A stretch of 48,845 nucleotides of DNA from CAZKCI01 sp964551475 (GCA_964551475.1 CAZKCI010000112.1:1-48845); one strand, 5' to 3'. Shown: positions 9,269 to 17,083, numbered from the stretch's first letter. Notes: generated by a model not told the origin, from the letters alone. Numbers and translations: made by a program.

Positions 9269-9867
9269 AATTTGGCGTTGACGATGGGGAGGACCGGAAG
9301 GGAGGAGTTGACGGCCACGTTGACGATTCCGATCTGGATGCCGTGAAGCTCGGTGGCGATGTTGAGGGCGCCGAACTGGACGCCGACCATCTTGCGGGAG
9401 TAGTTGAAGAGGCCGAGCTGGAGGCCGACCGTCTCCCCCCCGCCGTAGTTGACAAAAGCGTCCTGGAACCCGACGAAGTCCTTGCCGACCAGATTGAGGC
9501 TCGCCGACTGCCAGCCGACCCCCTCGCCCATCACGATGTTGGCCAGGTTGAACTGGACCCCGCCCGCGTTCCCCCCGGTCACGCTGACGCCGCCCAACTG
9601 CAGGGCGGTCAGGTCGCTTTTCGTCCAGGGGATCAGCCCCACGTCGAACCCGGCCATGTTCCGGTTCATGCTGAAAATACCCAGCCGGAACCCCTTGATC
9701 GAGGTCTCGTCGTCGAAGAGCTGGGCCGGTGGAAATAGCGAAAGCTGGAGGTTCTGAACCCGCGGAGGTGGGGCAGCGGATGCCGCCTCCGCCGCCGGCG
9801 CCGGGGAGGCGAGAGCCAGAGCGATCGCAACGAAAACCGCCGCCAACATCATGGTCGCCGCTTGCAT
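9265..9867 (-). CDS. LA_2272-like surface repeat protein
   Basis: 200 residues with a signal peptide (1-26, ending APAAEA). The mature part consists of short repeated strands of the type GxxxGLxxxxxxxxGxQxG, for example GVQFNLANIV, GLQLGLFNYS, GVQFGALNIA and GIQIGIVNVA. This is the pattern of the LA_2272-type surface repeat proteins first noted in spirochaetes; the function of that family is unknown. The alternating hydrophobic/glycine pattern suggests a beta-solenoid or small outer-membrane structure. The start has AGGAG seven bases upstream. It is a single gene with its own terminator-like hairpin. Confidence 0.7.
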   Translation of the reverse strand: MQAATMMLAAVFVAIALALASPAPAAEAASAAPPPRVQNLQLSLFPPAQLFDDETSIKGFRLGIFSMNRNMAGFDVGLIPWTKSDLTALQLGGVSVTGGNAGGVQFNLANIVMGEGVGWQSASLNLVGKDFVGFQDAFVNYGGGETVGLQLGLFNYSRKMVGVQFGALNIATELHGIQIGIVNVAVNSSLPVLPIVNAKF

Positions 9868-9968
9868 GGTCAGTCTCCTGATTGAATTCCGGCGCGGCGC
9901 GGGTGCGCCGCGGCATATTCCCGAATAATCCGCGCAATCCGCGGCTTTCTTTGGTCGCGGCCGGTCGG

Positions 9969-11873
9969 CTATAGCCCCAGCTTCTTCCGCCGGGACTCGA
10001 TGTGGGCGGCGATGCCTTCGACGGCTTTGACCGCGTCGGTCTCCACCGACATCACGCCGCCGGTCACGTTCCGGCAGTCCTCGGTCAGGAGCTTGACCAG
10101 CTTGGGCCCCCCGGTCACCGTGGGGACCGGATTGACATAGGTGTAGAGCCCCAGGGCGAGGGCGAAGACGGCGTCGATCGTCGCCTTCTGCTCCATGTAT
10201 TCTGGCGCCACCGCGGCCACCGGCAGGTCGGGGAGAGGCACGCCGCCCAGGGCCGCTGAGACCGCCCCCAGGAGATCGGCGAGCCGCCCGGTGTCCGTGC
10301 AGGTCCCGAAGCTCAAGACCGGGGGGACCTTCAGGGCGCCGCAGACCGCCTTGAGGCCGGGACCGGCGGATGCGGCCGCCTCGGGCAAGCAGAGACCCGC
10401 CACCTGGACCGCTCCGTTCCCGCAGCCCATGGAGAGGACGAGTATGTCACGCTTGATCAGCTCCTTGACCACGGCCACCGTGTGGACGTCCTGGCCGGAA
10501 TCGCGCAGCGTCGAGCAGGAGACCATGCCCGCGATACCGCGGATCTTCCCGTCCTTGATCGCTCCGAGGAGAGGATCGAGCGTCCCCCCCAGAGCCGCGA
10601 GTATCGACTCGGTCGAGAAGCCGACCACCGCTTCCCGGACGGGCTGCCCCGCAAGCGGCTTCACCGCGGTCCGCCGCTTCGGGTAGTTGTCGATTGCCAT
10701 CTGGAGGAGCTCCGCGGCCTGCGCCGCGGCCCGGTCGGGCGCGTAGTTCACGCGATCGGAGACGCCCTCGAAGGCGACCAGCTCGCTCGCCGGGACGAGG
10801 CGGAAGCGGTAGCGCTCGGCGTAGAGGGGATCGACCGGCATCGAGCAGTTCATGTCGGCGACGAAGAGATCGACGCAGCCGGAGGCCAGCACCGCCTCCT
10901 GCATGATCCAGTTGCCGGTGAAGCCGAAGAGGACGTCGTCCATGGTCCAGCGCTGGATGATCTCCTGGCCGGTCTCGATGTTGGCGATGATCCGCATCCC
11001 CTGGGCCCCGGCCGCCCGCGCCTTCTTCTGCCACTCCGGCTTTCGCGCCAGGTCGATCATGGCGAAGCCGAGGAAGGGCTCGTGGCCGTTGGGGAGGACG
11101 TTGACGTAGTCCGGGTCGAGGACGCCCAGGTCCACCTTCATCCGGTGGGGGCGGGGGACGCCGAAGAGGATGTCCTGGCAATACTCGTTGACGATCTGGG
11201 ACTGGTAGGCGGTGGCGACCGACATCCGCATCGCCTTCAGGGCCAGGCTCACGTAGTAGCCGTCGACGTTGGTCAGGCAGGAGGAGGTGGCGAGCATCAT
11301 CTCCCCGTAGATGCCGCCGGGGAAGATGCCGAGTCTTTTCCAGGTTTCCTGCCTCTCCTGGGGAGCGAGGGCCGAGACGATCCGGCTCGGCTCATCATAC
11401 TTGCGGTTGAAGTCGGCTTCGGCGAAATCGCAGAGGCGGAGCGCGATCTCGGCGTCGGATCCGGAGGCATCCACGCCCAGTCTCCGGGAGAAGGCCCTGA
11501 GCTTCTCCGTCTCGGTGATCCGGAAGGGAGTCTCGCCCCGGGCGGTGGCGCGGAGCGTCTTCACCGTCTGTTCGGTGTGGTAGTGATAGGTGGACGCGCC
11601 CATCACGTTCCGGAGGAGCATCATCCGCATCGCCATCCCGTCGGCGGTGATGCCGCAGACCCCGCGCTTGTCCTTGGCCGCGTCGGCCCGGCAGGGGCCG
11701 TTGGAGCAGAGGTCGCAGCGGGCGCCGGAGAGGCAGAAGGGGCATCTCCGGTCGAGGTCGCCCCCCATCCCCTGGGCCTCGAAGCGGTCCCAGATGCTGG
11801 TCATCCCGTCCTGCTTGATCCGCTCGTAGGCGCGCCGGACGGACTCGTGTTGGGAGATCCGCGAACCTTCCAT
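9969..11873 (-). CDS. cooS: CooS-family (Ni-CODH-like) protein with an altered C-cluster site
   Basis: 634 residues, usual length for CooS. Cys53, Cys56, Cys61 and Cys73 would bind the B-cluster. C44-PF-C47 is a CX2C D-cluster motif. Of the C-cluster ligands, His264 (NGHEP), Cys343 (MNCSMP), Cys453 (VSCS), Cys484 (MGCGNG) and Cys525 (GTCTD) are present, and Lys563 (EQKA) is kept. The position of the Fe1-binding Cys in the canonical ICCTGNE motif is Glu300 here (NIETGQE). The histidine proton channel is also altered (STYHYHTEQ). Known biology: canonical CooS oxidises CO to CO2; a CODH-V-type scaffold with an oxygen-containing cluster resembling hybrid-cluster protein has been described. I infer this protein is not an ordinary CODH and may reduce a small N-compound. 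It is the last gene of a four-gene operon with iron-sulfur proteins. Confidence 0.88.
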   Translation of the reverse strand: MEGSRISQHESVRRAYERIKQDGMTSIWDRFEAQGMGGDLDRRCPFCLSGARCDLCSNGPCRADAAKDKRGVCGITADGMAMRMMLLRNVMGASTYHYHTEQTVKTLRATARGETPFRITETEKLRAFSRRLGVDASGSDAEIALRLCDFAEADFNRKYDEPSRIVSALAPQERQETWKRLGIFPGGIYGEMMLATSSCLTNVDGYYVSLALKAMRMSVATAYQSQIVNEYCQDILFGVPRPHRMKVDLGVLDPDYVNVLPNGHEPFLGFAMIDLARKPEWQKKARAAGAQGMRIIANIETGQEIIQRWTMDDVLFGFTGNWIMQEAVLASGCVDLFVADMNCSMPVDPLYAERYRFRLVPASELVAFEGVSDRVNYAPDRAAAQAAELLQMAIDNYPKRRTAVKPLAGQPVREAVVGFSTESILAALGGTLDPLLGAIKDGKIRGIAGMVSCSTLRDSGQDVHTVAVVKELIKRDILVLSMGCGNGAVQVAGLCLPEAAASAGPGLKAVCGALKVPPVLSFGTCTDTGRLADLLGAVSAALGGVPLPDLPVAAVAPEYMEQKATIDAVFALALGLYTYVNPVPTVTGGPKLVKLLTEDCRNVTGGVMSVETDAVKAVEGIAAHIESRRKKLGL

Positions 11874-11898
11874 GACTCACCTCGGGGAAACGGAATAC

Positions 11899-11978
11899 TG
11901 GAGTGGTGGAGTAATGGAGTGTTGGGAAACCGCTGACCGGTGGCCCATTACTCCATCACTCCAGTACTCCATTACTCC
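11899..11978. repeat. GGAGTNNT repeat in inverted orientation
   Basis: Several 8-bp GGAGTNNT units (GGAGTGGT, GGAGTAAT, GGAGTGTT) are followed about 30 bases later by their reverse complements (ATTACTCC, ATCACTCC). The whole can form a long imperfect hairpin between the ferredoxin and CooS-like genes. A second copy lies at 12215-12289. It may stabilise or separate messages within the operon; it looks like a dispersed intergenic repeat family. Confidence 0.7.
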
Positions 11979-11981
11979 CGC

Positions 11982-12167
11982 TTATTCTTTCAGCTCGATC
12001 GCTTCCACCGGGCAGGCTTCGACGCAGGCCCCGCACTCGGTGCAGGCTTCCGGGTGGGCAATCACGGCCTTGTCCTTGATCTCGTAGACGTTGGGGTCGG
12101 CCGGGCAGGCCGCCTCGCAAGCGCCGCAGGTGACGCATTTTTCAGCATCGACAACTGGTTTCTTCAT
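11982..12167 (-). CDS. 2[4Fe-4S] ferredoxin
   Basis: A 61-residue protein with two classical clusters: CVTCGACEAACP near residues 11-22 and CTECGACVEACP near 42-53. I place the start at 12167 because AGGAGG lies six bases before it; an ATG two codons upstream directly abuts that site. It lies immediately upstream of the CooS-like gene and is the likely electron donor or acceptor for it. It is a soluble, cytoplasmic low-potential electron carrier. Confidence 0.93.
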   Translation of the reverse strand: MKKPVVDAEKCVTCGACEAACPADPNVYEIKDKAVIAHPEACTECGACVEACPVEAIELKE

Positions 12168-12214
12168 CGGCATCCTCCTTCAGTTATGGTTGCACTGGAC
12201 TGAGCGTAGATCTC

Positions 12215-12289
12215 AAGGAGTAATGGAGTATGGGAGTGATGGAGTATTGTAACCCATCACTCCATTACTCCACCACTCCATCATCATTT
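12215..12289. repeat. Second GGAGTNNT inverted repeat, overlapping a gene end
   Basis: GGAGTAAT and GGAGTGATGG units are followed by CCATCACTCC, ATTACTCC and CCACTCC. GGAGTGATGG and CCATCACTCC are perfect complements about 10 bases apart. The right arm encodes the last residues of the zinc-ribbon-like protein (stop at 12265). On the plus strand a T6 run follows (12296-12301). Confidence 0.7.
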
Positions 12290-12534
12290 TTTCGGGTTTC
12301 CCGGGCTTTTTTGAGCTTGTCATACTTCTCCGGCCCCAGGCATTCCCGGGCGCAGGCGCACCACTCCCAGCAGGAAGGCGGCATCTCCCGGAAGACCGGC
12401 TTGCCGCATCGCGGGCAGTCCGCCTCCGTCTCGTCCGTCCAGAGCTCCGACTCCGCCCCGCACCAGGGGCATTTGATGGGCTCCGGTTGGGGCGAGCGGA
12501 TCCTCTCCGATCCCGGGCAGTTGAAGACACTCAC
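12265..12534 (-). CDS. Small cysteine-rich (zinc-ribbon-like) protein
   Basis: 89 residues starting at GTG 12534, directly after the stop of the upstream iron-sulfur gene (no spacer). It has two CxxC pairs (CPWCGAES and CPRCGKPVF), a typical zinc ribbon, then a second cysteine group CWEWCACARECLG and a charged helix. I recognise the type from anaerobe redox operons but know no proven function. The last residues (GVVE) are encoded by the GGAGTNNT repeat, so the natural end may have been shifted by repeat expansion. Co-transcription with the CooS-like gene is likely. Confidence 0.75.
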   Translation of the reverse strand: MSVFNCPGSERIRSPQPEPIKCPWCGAESELWTDETEADCPRCGKPVFREMPPSCWEWCACARECLGPEKYDKLKKARETRKNDDGVVE

Positions 12535-13347
12535 CTATTTTTTCTCCCCGTTGATCCCGATGATGACTTCGCGGAGGGGGATTTTCTTCCCCGAGACCTT
12601 CAGCGCCTCTTCGACGAGGCCGGTCAGGGCGCCGCAGCAGGGCACCTCCATCCGCGCCACCGTGACCGACTTGATCTCGTTCTGCCGGAAATAGTCGGCG
12701 ATCCTCTCCCGGTAAGCTTCACGGTCGTCGAACTTGGGGCAGCCCACCGCCACCCGCCGCCCGCGGAGGAGGTCGTCATGGAAACCGGCGTAGGCGACCG
12801 GCACGCAGTCGGCCGCGATCAGGAGATCGGCCCCGGCGAGAAAGGGGGCGTGCGGCGGCACCAGGTTGATCTGGACCGGCCACTGCTTGAGGCGCGACGG
12901 ACGCGGGCCGGATGAGGACGCTTCCTCCTCCACCGGGCTGTGAACGATTCGGGCGGAGGGGCATCCGCAGGCGGACGGTCGGGACGGCGCGGCCCCTTCC
13001 GGGATCGGGATTCTCTTCTCCTTGAGGACGGCGAGAGCCTCGCGGTGATAGCCCTCTTCGCCGTGGGATTTCAGGTGGGCGAGATGGTCGCGGATCGCCT
13101 TCTCCCCCTGACCGATCACGTTCTTCATCACCTTCCGCTCGTCGTACTTTTCCGCCTCCCGTTCCTCCACCGTGATGGCGTCCCGCGGGCAGCGGCCGAG
13201 ACAGGCGCCCAGGCCGTCGCAGTAGACGTCGCTCACCAATTGCGCCTTCCCGTCGACGATCCGGATCGCCCCTTCGGGGCAGTTGGGGACGCACTCCCCG
13301 CAGCCGTTGCACTTCGCTTCGTCGATGGTGATGATCTTTCTTTTCAT
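12535..13347 (-). CDS. 4Fe-4S dicluster protein with C-terminal cysteine domain
   Basis: 270 residues. Residues ~12-60 hold two ferredoxin motifs, CNGCGECVPNCP and a second with the atypical spacing CDGLGACLGRCP. A linker with YHREALAVLKEK follows, then CGCPSA and a ~120-residue domain with AADCVPVAYAGFH, VGCPKFDD and MEVPCCGALTGLVEEAL. As I recall, this architecture is common beside hcp (hybrid-cluster protein) in anaerobes, where it may be an electron-transfer partner; that is from memory, not tested. AAGGAG lies eight bases before the ATG. First gene of the operon leading to the CooS-like protein. Confidence 0.85.
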   Translation of the reverse strand: MKRKIITIDEAKCNGCGECVPNCPEGAIRIVDGKAQLVSDVYCDGLGACLGRCPRDAITVEEREAEKYDERKVMKNVIGQGEKAIRDHLAHLKSHGEEGYHREALAVLKEKRIPIPEGAAPSRPSACGCPSARIVHSPVEEEASSSGPRPSRLKQWPVQINLVPPHAPFLAGADLLIAADCVPVAYAGFHDDLLRGRRVAVGCPKFDDREAYRERIADYFRQNEIKSVTVARMEVPCCGALTGLVEEALKVSGKKIPLREVIIGINGEKK

Positions 13348-13425
13348 GGTCCGGTCTCCTTATATTAATTGGCTCAACGCACGATAGTGTGGGCTTCCCA
13401 ACCCCCGATTACCGGCCAGGATGGC

Positions 13426-13521
13426 GGTAGCCGCAGGCTTTAGCCTGCGTTTTACACGGGTCCTTTAGGCCGCGGCTACGAGCGCGGCGGGCATGAACGC
13501 AGCCTAAAGGCTGCGGCTACC
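13426..13521. repeat. Paired inverted repeat GGTAGCCGCAGGCTTTAGCC / reverse copy
   Basis: Two copies of a GTAGCCGCAG-CTTTAG-CTGCG motif face each other at 13426-13453 and 13496-13521, each also a small hairpin. It is a dispersed intergenic repeat type. The gap 13348-13573 contains nothing else recognisable beyond the start region of the iron-sulfur operon. Confidence 0.7.
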
Positions 13522-13573
13522 TATCCTAATCCCAATCTACCCACAGTATCATGTGCTGAACCTATTGATTACC

Positions 13574-14023
13574 TCAGTGATCGAAGAGTTCGCGCAGGCG
13601 GGCGATCTCCTCGGCGCTGTCGGATTCCGGCTTGGGCTCGGTCTCGTCGGGCGCCGGCTCGCGGGGGGAGATGAGTTCGAAGAATTCCCGGGAGGACTGC
13701 AGGTGGACCCGGAGGGGGCGCACGCGGTTGACGATGTCCTTGCGGTCGTCGGTGACCACGGTGAGTGCGCGGGGGTTCCGGAAAGACTCGGCCCGCTCCA
13801 CGATGTAGGGGTCGGCGTGGCTGACGAAGACCTCGGTCAGGACGGAGGAGATCGTCTCCACCCGGGGGAAGGGGTGACCGCGGTGATCGTAAACCACGCG
13901 GACCTGAACCTGCTTCCCGGCGAAGTGGGAGAGGAGCCTCGCGCGCAGACGCATCCTGCCGGACTCGTCCATGGAGAGCTTGTTGACCGCGAGAACGTTA
14001 TAACCGTCGATCAGGTATTCCAT
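13574..14023 (-). CDS. NYN-domain (YacP/Rae1-like) ribonuclease
   Basis: 149 residues when started at ATG 14023 (MEYLIDGYNVL); in-frame codons extend upstream to 14074 but add non-conserved residues. The YLIDGYN start, the VVYDHRGHP segment and LTVVTDDRKD are the acidic PIN/NYN-like motifs of YacP proteins, known in Bacillus as the ribosome-associated mRNA endonuclease Rae1. An acidic, Pro/Glu-rich C-terminal tail follows. Probably a cytoplasmic RNA nuclease. No operon partner. Confidence 0.8.
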   Translation of the reverse strand: MEYLIDGYNVLAVNKLSMDESGRMRLRARLLSHFAGKQVQVRVVYDHRGHPFPRVETISSVLTEVFVSHADPYIVERAESFRNPRALTVVTDDRKDIVNRVRPLRVHLQSSREFFELISPREPAPDETEPKPESDSAEEIARLRELFDH

Positions 14024-14219
14024 TTCAACGCATCTCTTCTCTCGTAGTTGCCGTGGAGCAATCCCATTATTCATGAAAAGCGGCGGTTTTCACGGAGAAT
14101 GTGAGGATGTTTCACGCACGCAACCGCCGTTGCAATCTTTCAGCGCCGCGGGGGGCGAAAAGCCCCCGCGGAACCGCATTAAAACGGCGTTTCCATCTTG
14201 AGATCGGATCCTGTGGGGT

Positions 14220-14236
14220 TTGGCACACTATTTGCT
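14220..14236 (+). promoter_or_regulatory. Sigma-54 promoter
   Basis: TTGGCAC and TTGCT are spaced exactly as in the sigma-54 consensus (TGGCAC, five bases, TTGCT). The element is followed by GGGGAGGAG and the ATG at 14261. It predicts nitrogen- or stress-type activator-dependent transcription of the NtrC-like gene. Confidence 0.8.
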
Positions 14237-14260
14237 TTCAGTAGGGGAGGAGAATCTGGC

Positions 14261-15013
14261 ATGAGCCCCGCCGCCGCTTTTGACCGGTTATTGAAAGGAA
14301 GCCGCCTGATCCGGGAGAACTTCTCCTTGATCCAGAGGGCTGCCGCCGGATCCTCCCCCATCCTGCTCACGGGTGAAGAGGGAACCGAGCGCGATCTCCT
14401 GGCCCGCCTGATCCACCTCCTCTCCCCCCGCGGCCGCCGGCCCTTCCTATGCTTCAACCGTACCGGCTCGCGCCGGGACTTCGTGGAGACAATCGCCGGA
14501 ATCGGGCCGCGCGCGGGCCTGATGGAGCAGGCGGATGACGGCACCCTCTTCCTGGACGGGATCGAAAATCTGGAGCCGCGGGAGCAGATCTTCCTGAAAA
14601 CGTTGATCGAGCATTCCCGGGCGGCGGGGGATCCCGGCCGCGTCCGTTTCATCCTGGGGGCGGACGAAAGCCTGCGCCGGAGGGCGGAGGAGGGGGCGTT
14701 CAGTCCCGGCCTGTACTACGCCATCGCGGTTCTGGAGATCGCCCTCTCCCCCCTCCGGGAGAGGAAAGAGGACATCGTTCCCCTGTCCCACTACATTCTG
14801 GCGGGAGAGCGGGAGGGACGGAGAAGCGCCATTTCGCTTGACGCCGTCCCCTTCCTCTTCAACTATGACTGGCCGGGGAACTACCGCGAGCTCAAGTCCA
14901 TACTCTCCCGGGCGGCGGAGCGGGCGAGGGGAAACCAGATCCGGGCCGATGACCTGCCGGAGCAAATCCGCTTTGCCAACTACTGGCTGCCGTCGCTTGC
15001 GCTGGAGAACTAG
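14261..15013 (+). CDS. Degenerate NtrC-like (sigma-54 activator) AAA+ protein
   Basis: 250 residues from ATG 14261, eight bases after GGGGAGGAG and behind the sigma-54 promoter; frame codons upstream of 14261 overlap that promoter. The chain is recognisably the sigma-54 interaction domain: Walker A region LLTGEEGTERD (38-45), Walker B ADDGTLFLDG (91-100), PLRERKEDI and YDWPGNYREL. But the Walker A Lys is replaced (GEEGTER instead of GESGTGK), the Walker B Glu is Gly, the GAFTGA loop is missing, and there is no receiver domain and no C-terminal helix-turn-helix. It probably cannot hydrolyse ATP or open promoter complexes. It might inhibit or titrate a true activator by mixed oligomer formation. 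Confidence 0.85.
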   Translation: MSPAAAFDRLLKGSRLIRENFSLIQRAAAGSSPILLTGEEGTERDLLARLIHLLSPRGRRPFLCFNRTGSRRDFVETIAGIGPRAGLMEQADDGTLFLDGIENLEPREQIFLKTLIEHSRAAGDPGRVRFILGADESLRRRAEEGAFSPGLYYAIAVLEIALSPLRERKEDIVPLSHYILAGEREGRRSAISLDAVPFLFNYDWPGNYRELKSILSRAAERARGNQIRADDLPEQIRFANYWLPSLALEN

Positions 15014-15052
15014 GATATTTCCGACGATACCTTTGGGAGGAGCGGACGACTC

Positions 15053-16444
15053 TTACACCCGCCTGAGTATGTCCCAGTAGGCCCCCCGCTCTCCCTTCCC
15101 GATCGCCTCCTCCAGGACGCGGTTCGCGTCGTAGCTGTAATTCCGCTCTTTCCGCGAGGGATCGAGAAAGAGAAAACGCGGATCATCCCCGATCATCCGG
15201 TCGATCAGCTCGGAGGCGAAGGGCGCGACGGCGGGCTCCAGGTAGTAGAGGGGTTCGGCCGGGACCTTTCCGCCGGACAGGCCTTCCCGCGTCCCCCCGA
15301 GACTCCGCGCCAGCTCCGTGCCGGGGTAGACCCGGACGCCGAGCGAGATCCCCACCCGGTCGGCCGCGGAACCCTTCATGGCCTCGATCGTGCGGACGAG
15401 GCTCTCCCGGGTCTCTCCCGGCGCCCCCAGCAGGAGGTCGAGCATCACCGCCATCCCCGCCGCCCGCGCCTTCCGTGCCGAGTCGAGGACGTCGTCCCCG
15501 GTGAAATCTCTGCCCAGGCAGGCGAGCATTCCGTCATCGGCGGCGTCCGCGCCGAAGTCGATGCCTGCGCAGCCCGCCTGTTTCATCAGTCGGGCCAGGT
15601 CGCGGGAGAAAGGACGCGGCGAGCAGTAGGCATACCAGTGGATTTTTCCCGAGAGCCCCCGCCGGATGATCTCGCGGCAGACCTCTTCGGCGTGGGAGGA
15701 GGGGAGGTTGAACTCGCTGTCGCAGGTGTGGAGATGGTCGATGCCCTGGTCGAGGAGATCCGCGATCTCATCGGCGACCAGCGCGGGTGAGCGGAGACGG
15801 ACGGCGCGCCCCTTGGCCAGGGGGTCGGCGCAGAAGACGCAGGCGGACGGGCATCCCCGCTTGGTCTCGAAACCGGCCTGGCCGCCCTCACGGAAGTAGC
15901 GGCGATGGTCGAAGAACCTCCTCCTCCCCCGGGGGAATGAATCGAGCGAGGGAGGAGCGGGAGGATTCTCTTGGAGAACGCCGCCGGAACGGAAGACCAG
16001 TCCCGGGACACTGCGCCAGTCGGCGCCGGCCGCGATCGAACGGGCCAGATCCGCCAGGGCGCTTTCGCCGTCCCCCCGGATGCCGCCGTCGGCCGGGGCG
16101 GCCCGGAGGACCTCCGCGGGCGCGATGGAGAAGCCGACCCCGCCGAGGATGATGACGGCGTCGGTGGCCTTCCGGATCTCCGAGAGCATTCCGAGGAAAT
16201 CCGGAAGAAAGGAATGGCGAGAGGCCCAGGCGGAATCGTCGAGGTTGCGGAGCGTGACGCCGACCAGGGCGAAATCGCCGGATGGGAAGAAGCGACGGAT
16301 CGCGGCCGCGGGATCGTCTTCCCAGCAGAGATCGAGTATCTCGGGGGCGAAGTTGTGAGCCTCCAGCGCCGCCGCGCAATACTCGAGGCCGAGGGGGGCG
16401 ATGGGCGGGCGAACGCGGTTGGTGTTGACCAGCGCGATCCGCAA
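15053..16444 (-). CDS. Radical SAM protein with N-terminal B12-binding-like domain
   Basis: 463 residues. The N-terminal ~150 residues form a Rossmann-like cobalamin-binding-type domain (PPIAPLGLEYCAAAL, VIILGGVGFS) without the DxHxxG cobalt ligand. The radical SAM core starts near residue 195 with KRGCPSACVFC (CxxxCxxC, binding the 4Fe-4S cluster), followed by DSEFNLP, GIDFGAD and LLLGAPGET segments. It resembles the large AMR/B12-type radical SAM group; the substrate is unknown. The gene starts six bases after the stop of the microcompartment shell gene, so the two are one transcription unit. It converges with the AAA+ gene. Confidence 0.87.
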   Translation of the reverse strand: MRIALVNTNRVRPPIAPLGLEYCAAALEAHNFAPEILDLCWEDDPAAAIRRFFPSGDFALVGVTLRNLDDSAWASRHSFLPDFLGMLSEIRKATDAVIILGGVGFSIAPAEVLRAAPADGGIRGDGESALADLARSIAAGADWRSVPGLVFRSGGVLQENPPAPPSLDSFPRGRRRFFDHRRYFREGGQAGFETKRGCPSACVFCADPLAKGRAVRLRSPALVADEIADLLDQGIDHLHTCDSEFNLPSSHAEEVCREIIRRGLSGKIHWYAYCSPRPFSRDLARLMKQAGCAGIDFGADAADDGMLACLGRDFTGDDVLDSARKARAAGMAVMLDLLLGAPGETRESLVRTIEAMKGSAADRVGISLGVRVYPGTELARSLGGTREGLSGGKVPAEPLYYLEPAVAPFASELIDRMIGDDPRFLFLDPSRKERNYSYDANRVLEEAIGKGERGAYWDILRRV

Positions 16445-16450
16445 AGGAGA

Positions 16451-17083
16451 CTATTCCGCGGCGGGCGCGGGGCGGCCGGTGATCGCCTTCAGCCCTTCGA
16501 CGGCGCGGGCGGAGGCCTGGGCGATCTCCTCTTCCTTGCCGCCCAGGTAGAGCCGTCCGAAAGCCCCGAAGGCGATGATCTCGATCACGTTGATATTCGC
16601 CGCCTTCTCCGCCTCGTTGGCGGCGTAGACGGCGTAGGCGGCGGGTGTGACTTCCAGCGTGTAGAGCGTCTCGTTCTCGTAGAGGAAGTTGCCGTGGCGG
16701 AAGCGATTGATGAACATGGCGTGCCAGCCGGTGATCCCGGTCAGCATCTGGGTGGTGGTGATCGTCGGGGCGTAGCGGTCGGACTCCTGGAGCTTCAGGT
16801 AATCGAGGATCGCCTGTCCGGCGGCGGCCACCTGGGCGCGTTCCGGGGCGTGAAGCTCGAGCGCCCCGTAGGCCCGCTCCACCACCTGCATCCCCGGCGT
16901 GACCTGGGCCGACTTCAGGGCGATGTCGGTCATGGTGTTGATCGGCATCCCCGGCGCCACTTCGATGAAGAGGGAGGCCTGCCGCTCGAGCGGCATGTAG
17001 CCCTTGGCCACCGAGGCGATGAAGCAGGCCACCTGAGGTTGGAGGTCGTCGATGTGGATAAAGGCCCGCAAGTCGACTTTCAC
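16451..17083 (-). CDS. Bacterial microcompartment trimeric shell protein (BMC-T)
   Basis: 210 residues with two tandem BMC domains (about 1-97 and 98-205). Diagnostic segments are LRAFIHIDDLQPQVACFI, FIEVAPGMPIN, VVERAYGALELH, LYTLEVTPAAYAVYAANEAEKAAN and IAFGAFGRLYLGG. It closely resembles the double-stacking, gated BMC-T2 protein of Haliangium ochraceum as I remember it. Such trimers form pores in polyhedral shells that encapsulate enzymes. The start is GTG 17083. No BMC-H or BMC-P gene and no signature enzyme lies in the window, so this is a satellite gene of a microcompartment encoded elsewhere. It is co-transcribed with the radical SAM gene. Confidence 0.9.
   Translation of the reverse strand: MKVDLRAFIHIDDLQPQVACFIASVAKGYMPLERQASLFIEVAPGMPINTMTDIALKSAQVTPGMQVVERAYGALELHAPERAQVAAAGQAILDYLKLQESDRYAPTITTTQMLTGITGWHAMFINRFRHGNFLYENETLYTLEVTPAAYAVYAANEAEKAANINVIEIIAFGAFGRLYLGGKEEEIAQASARAVEGLKAITGRPAPAAE

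Noticed and set aside
10482..11936. Frame of 484 codons opposite the CooS-like gene
   Set aside because: All cluster ligands are on the minus strand; the plus frame has no recognisable domain.
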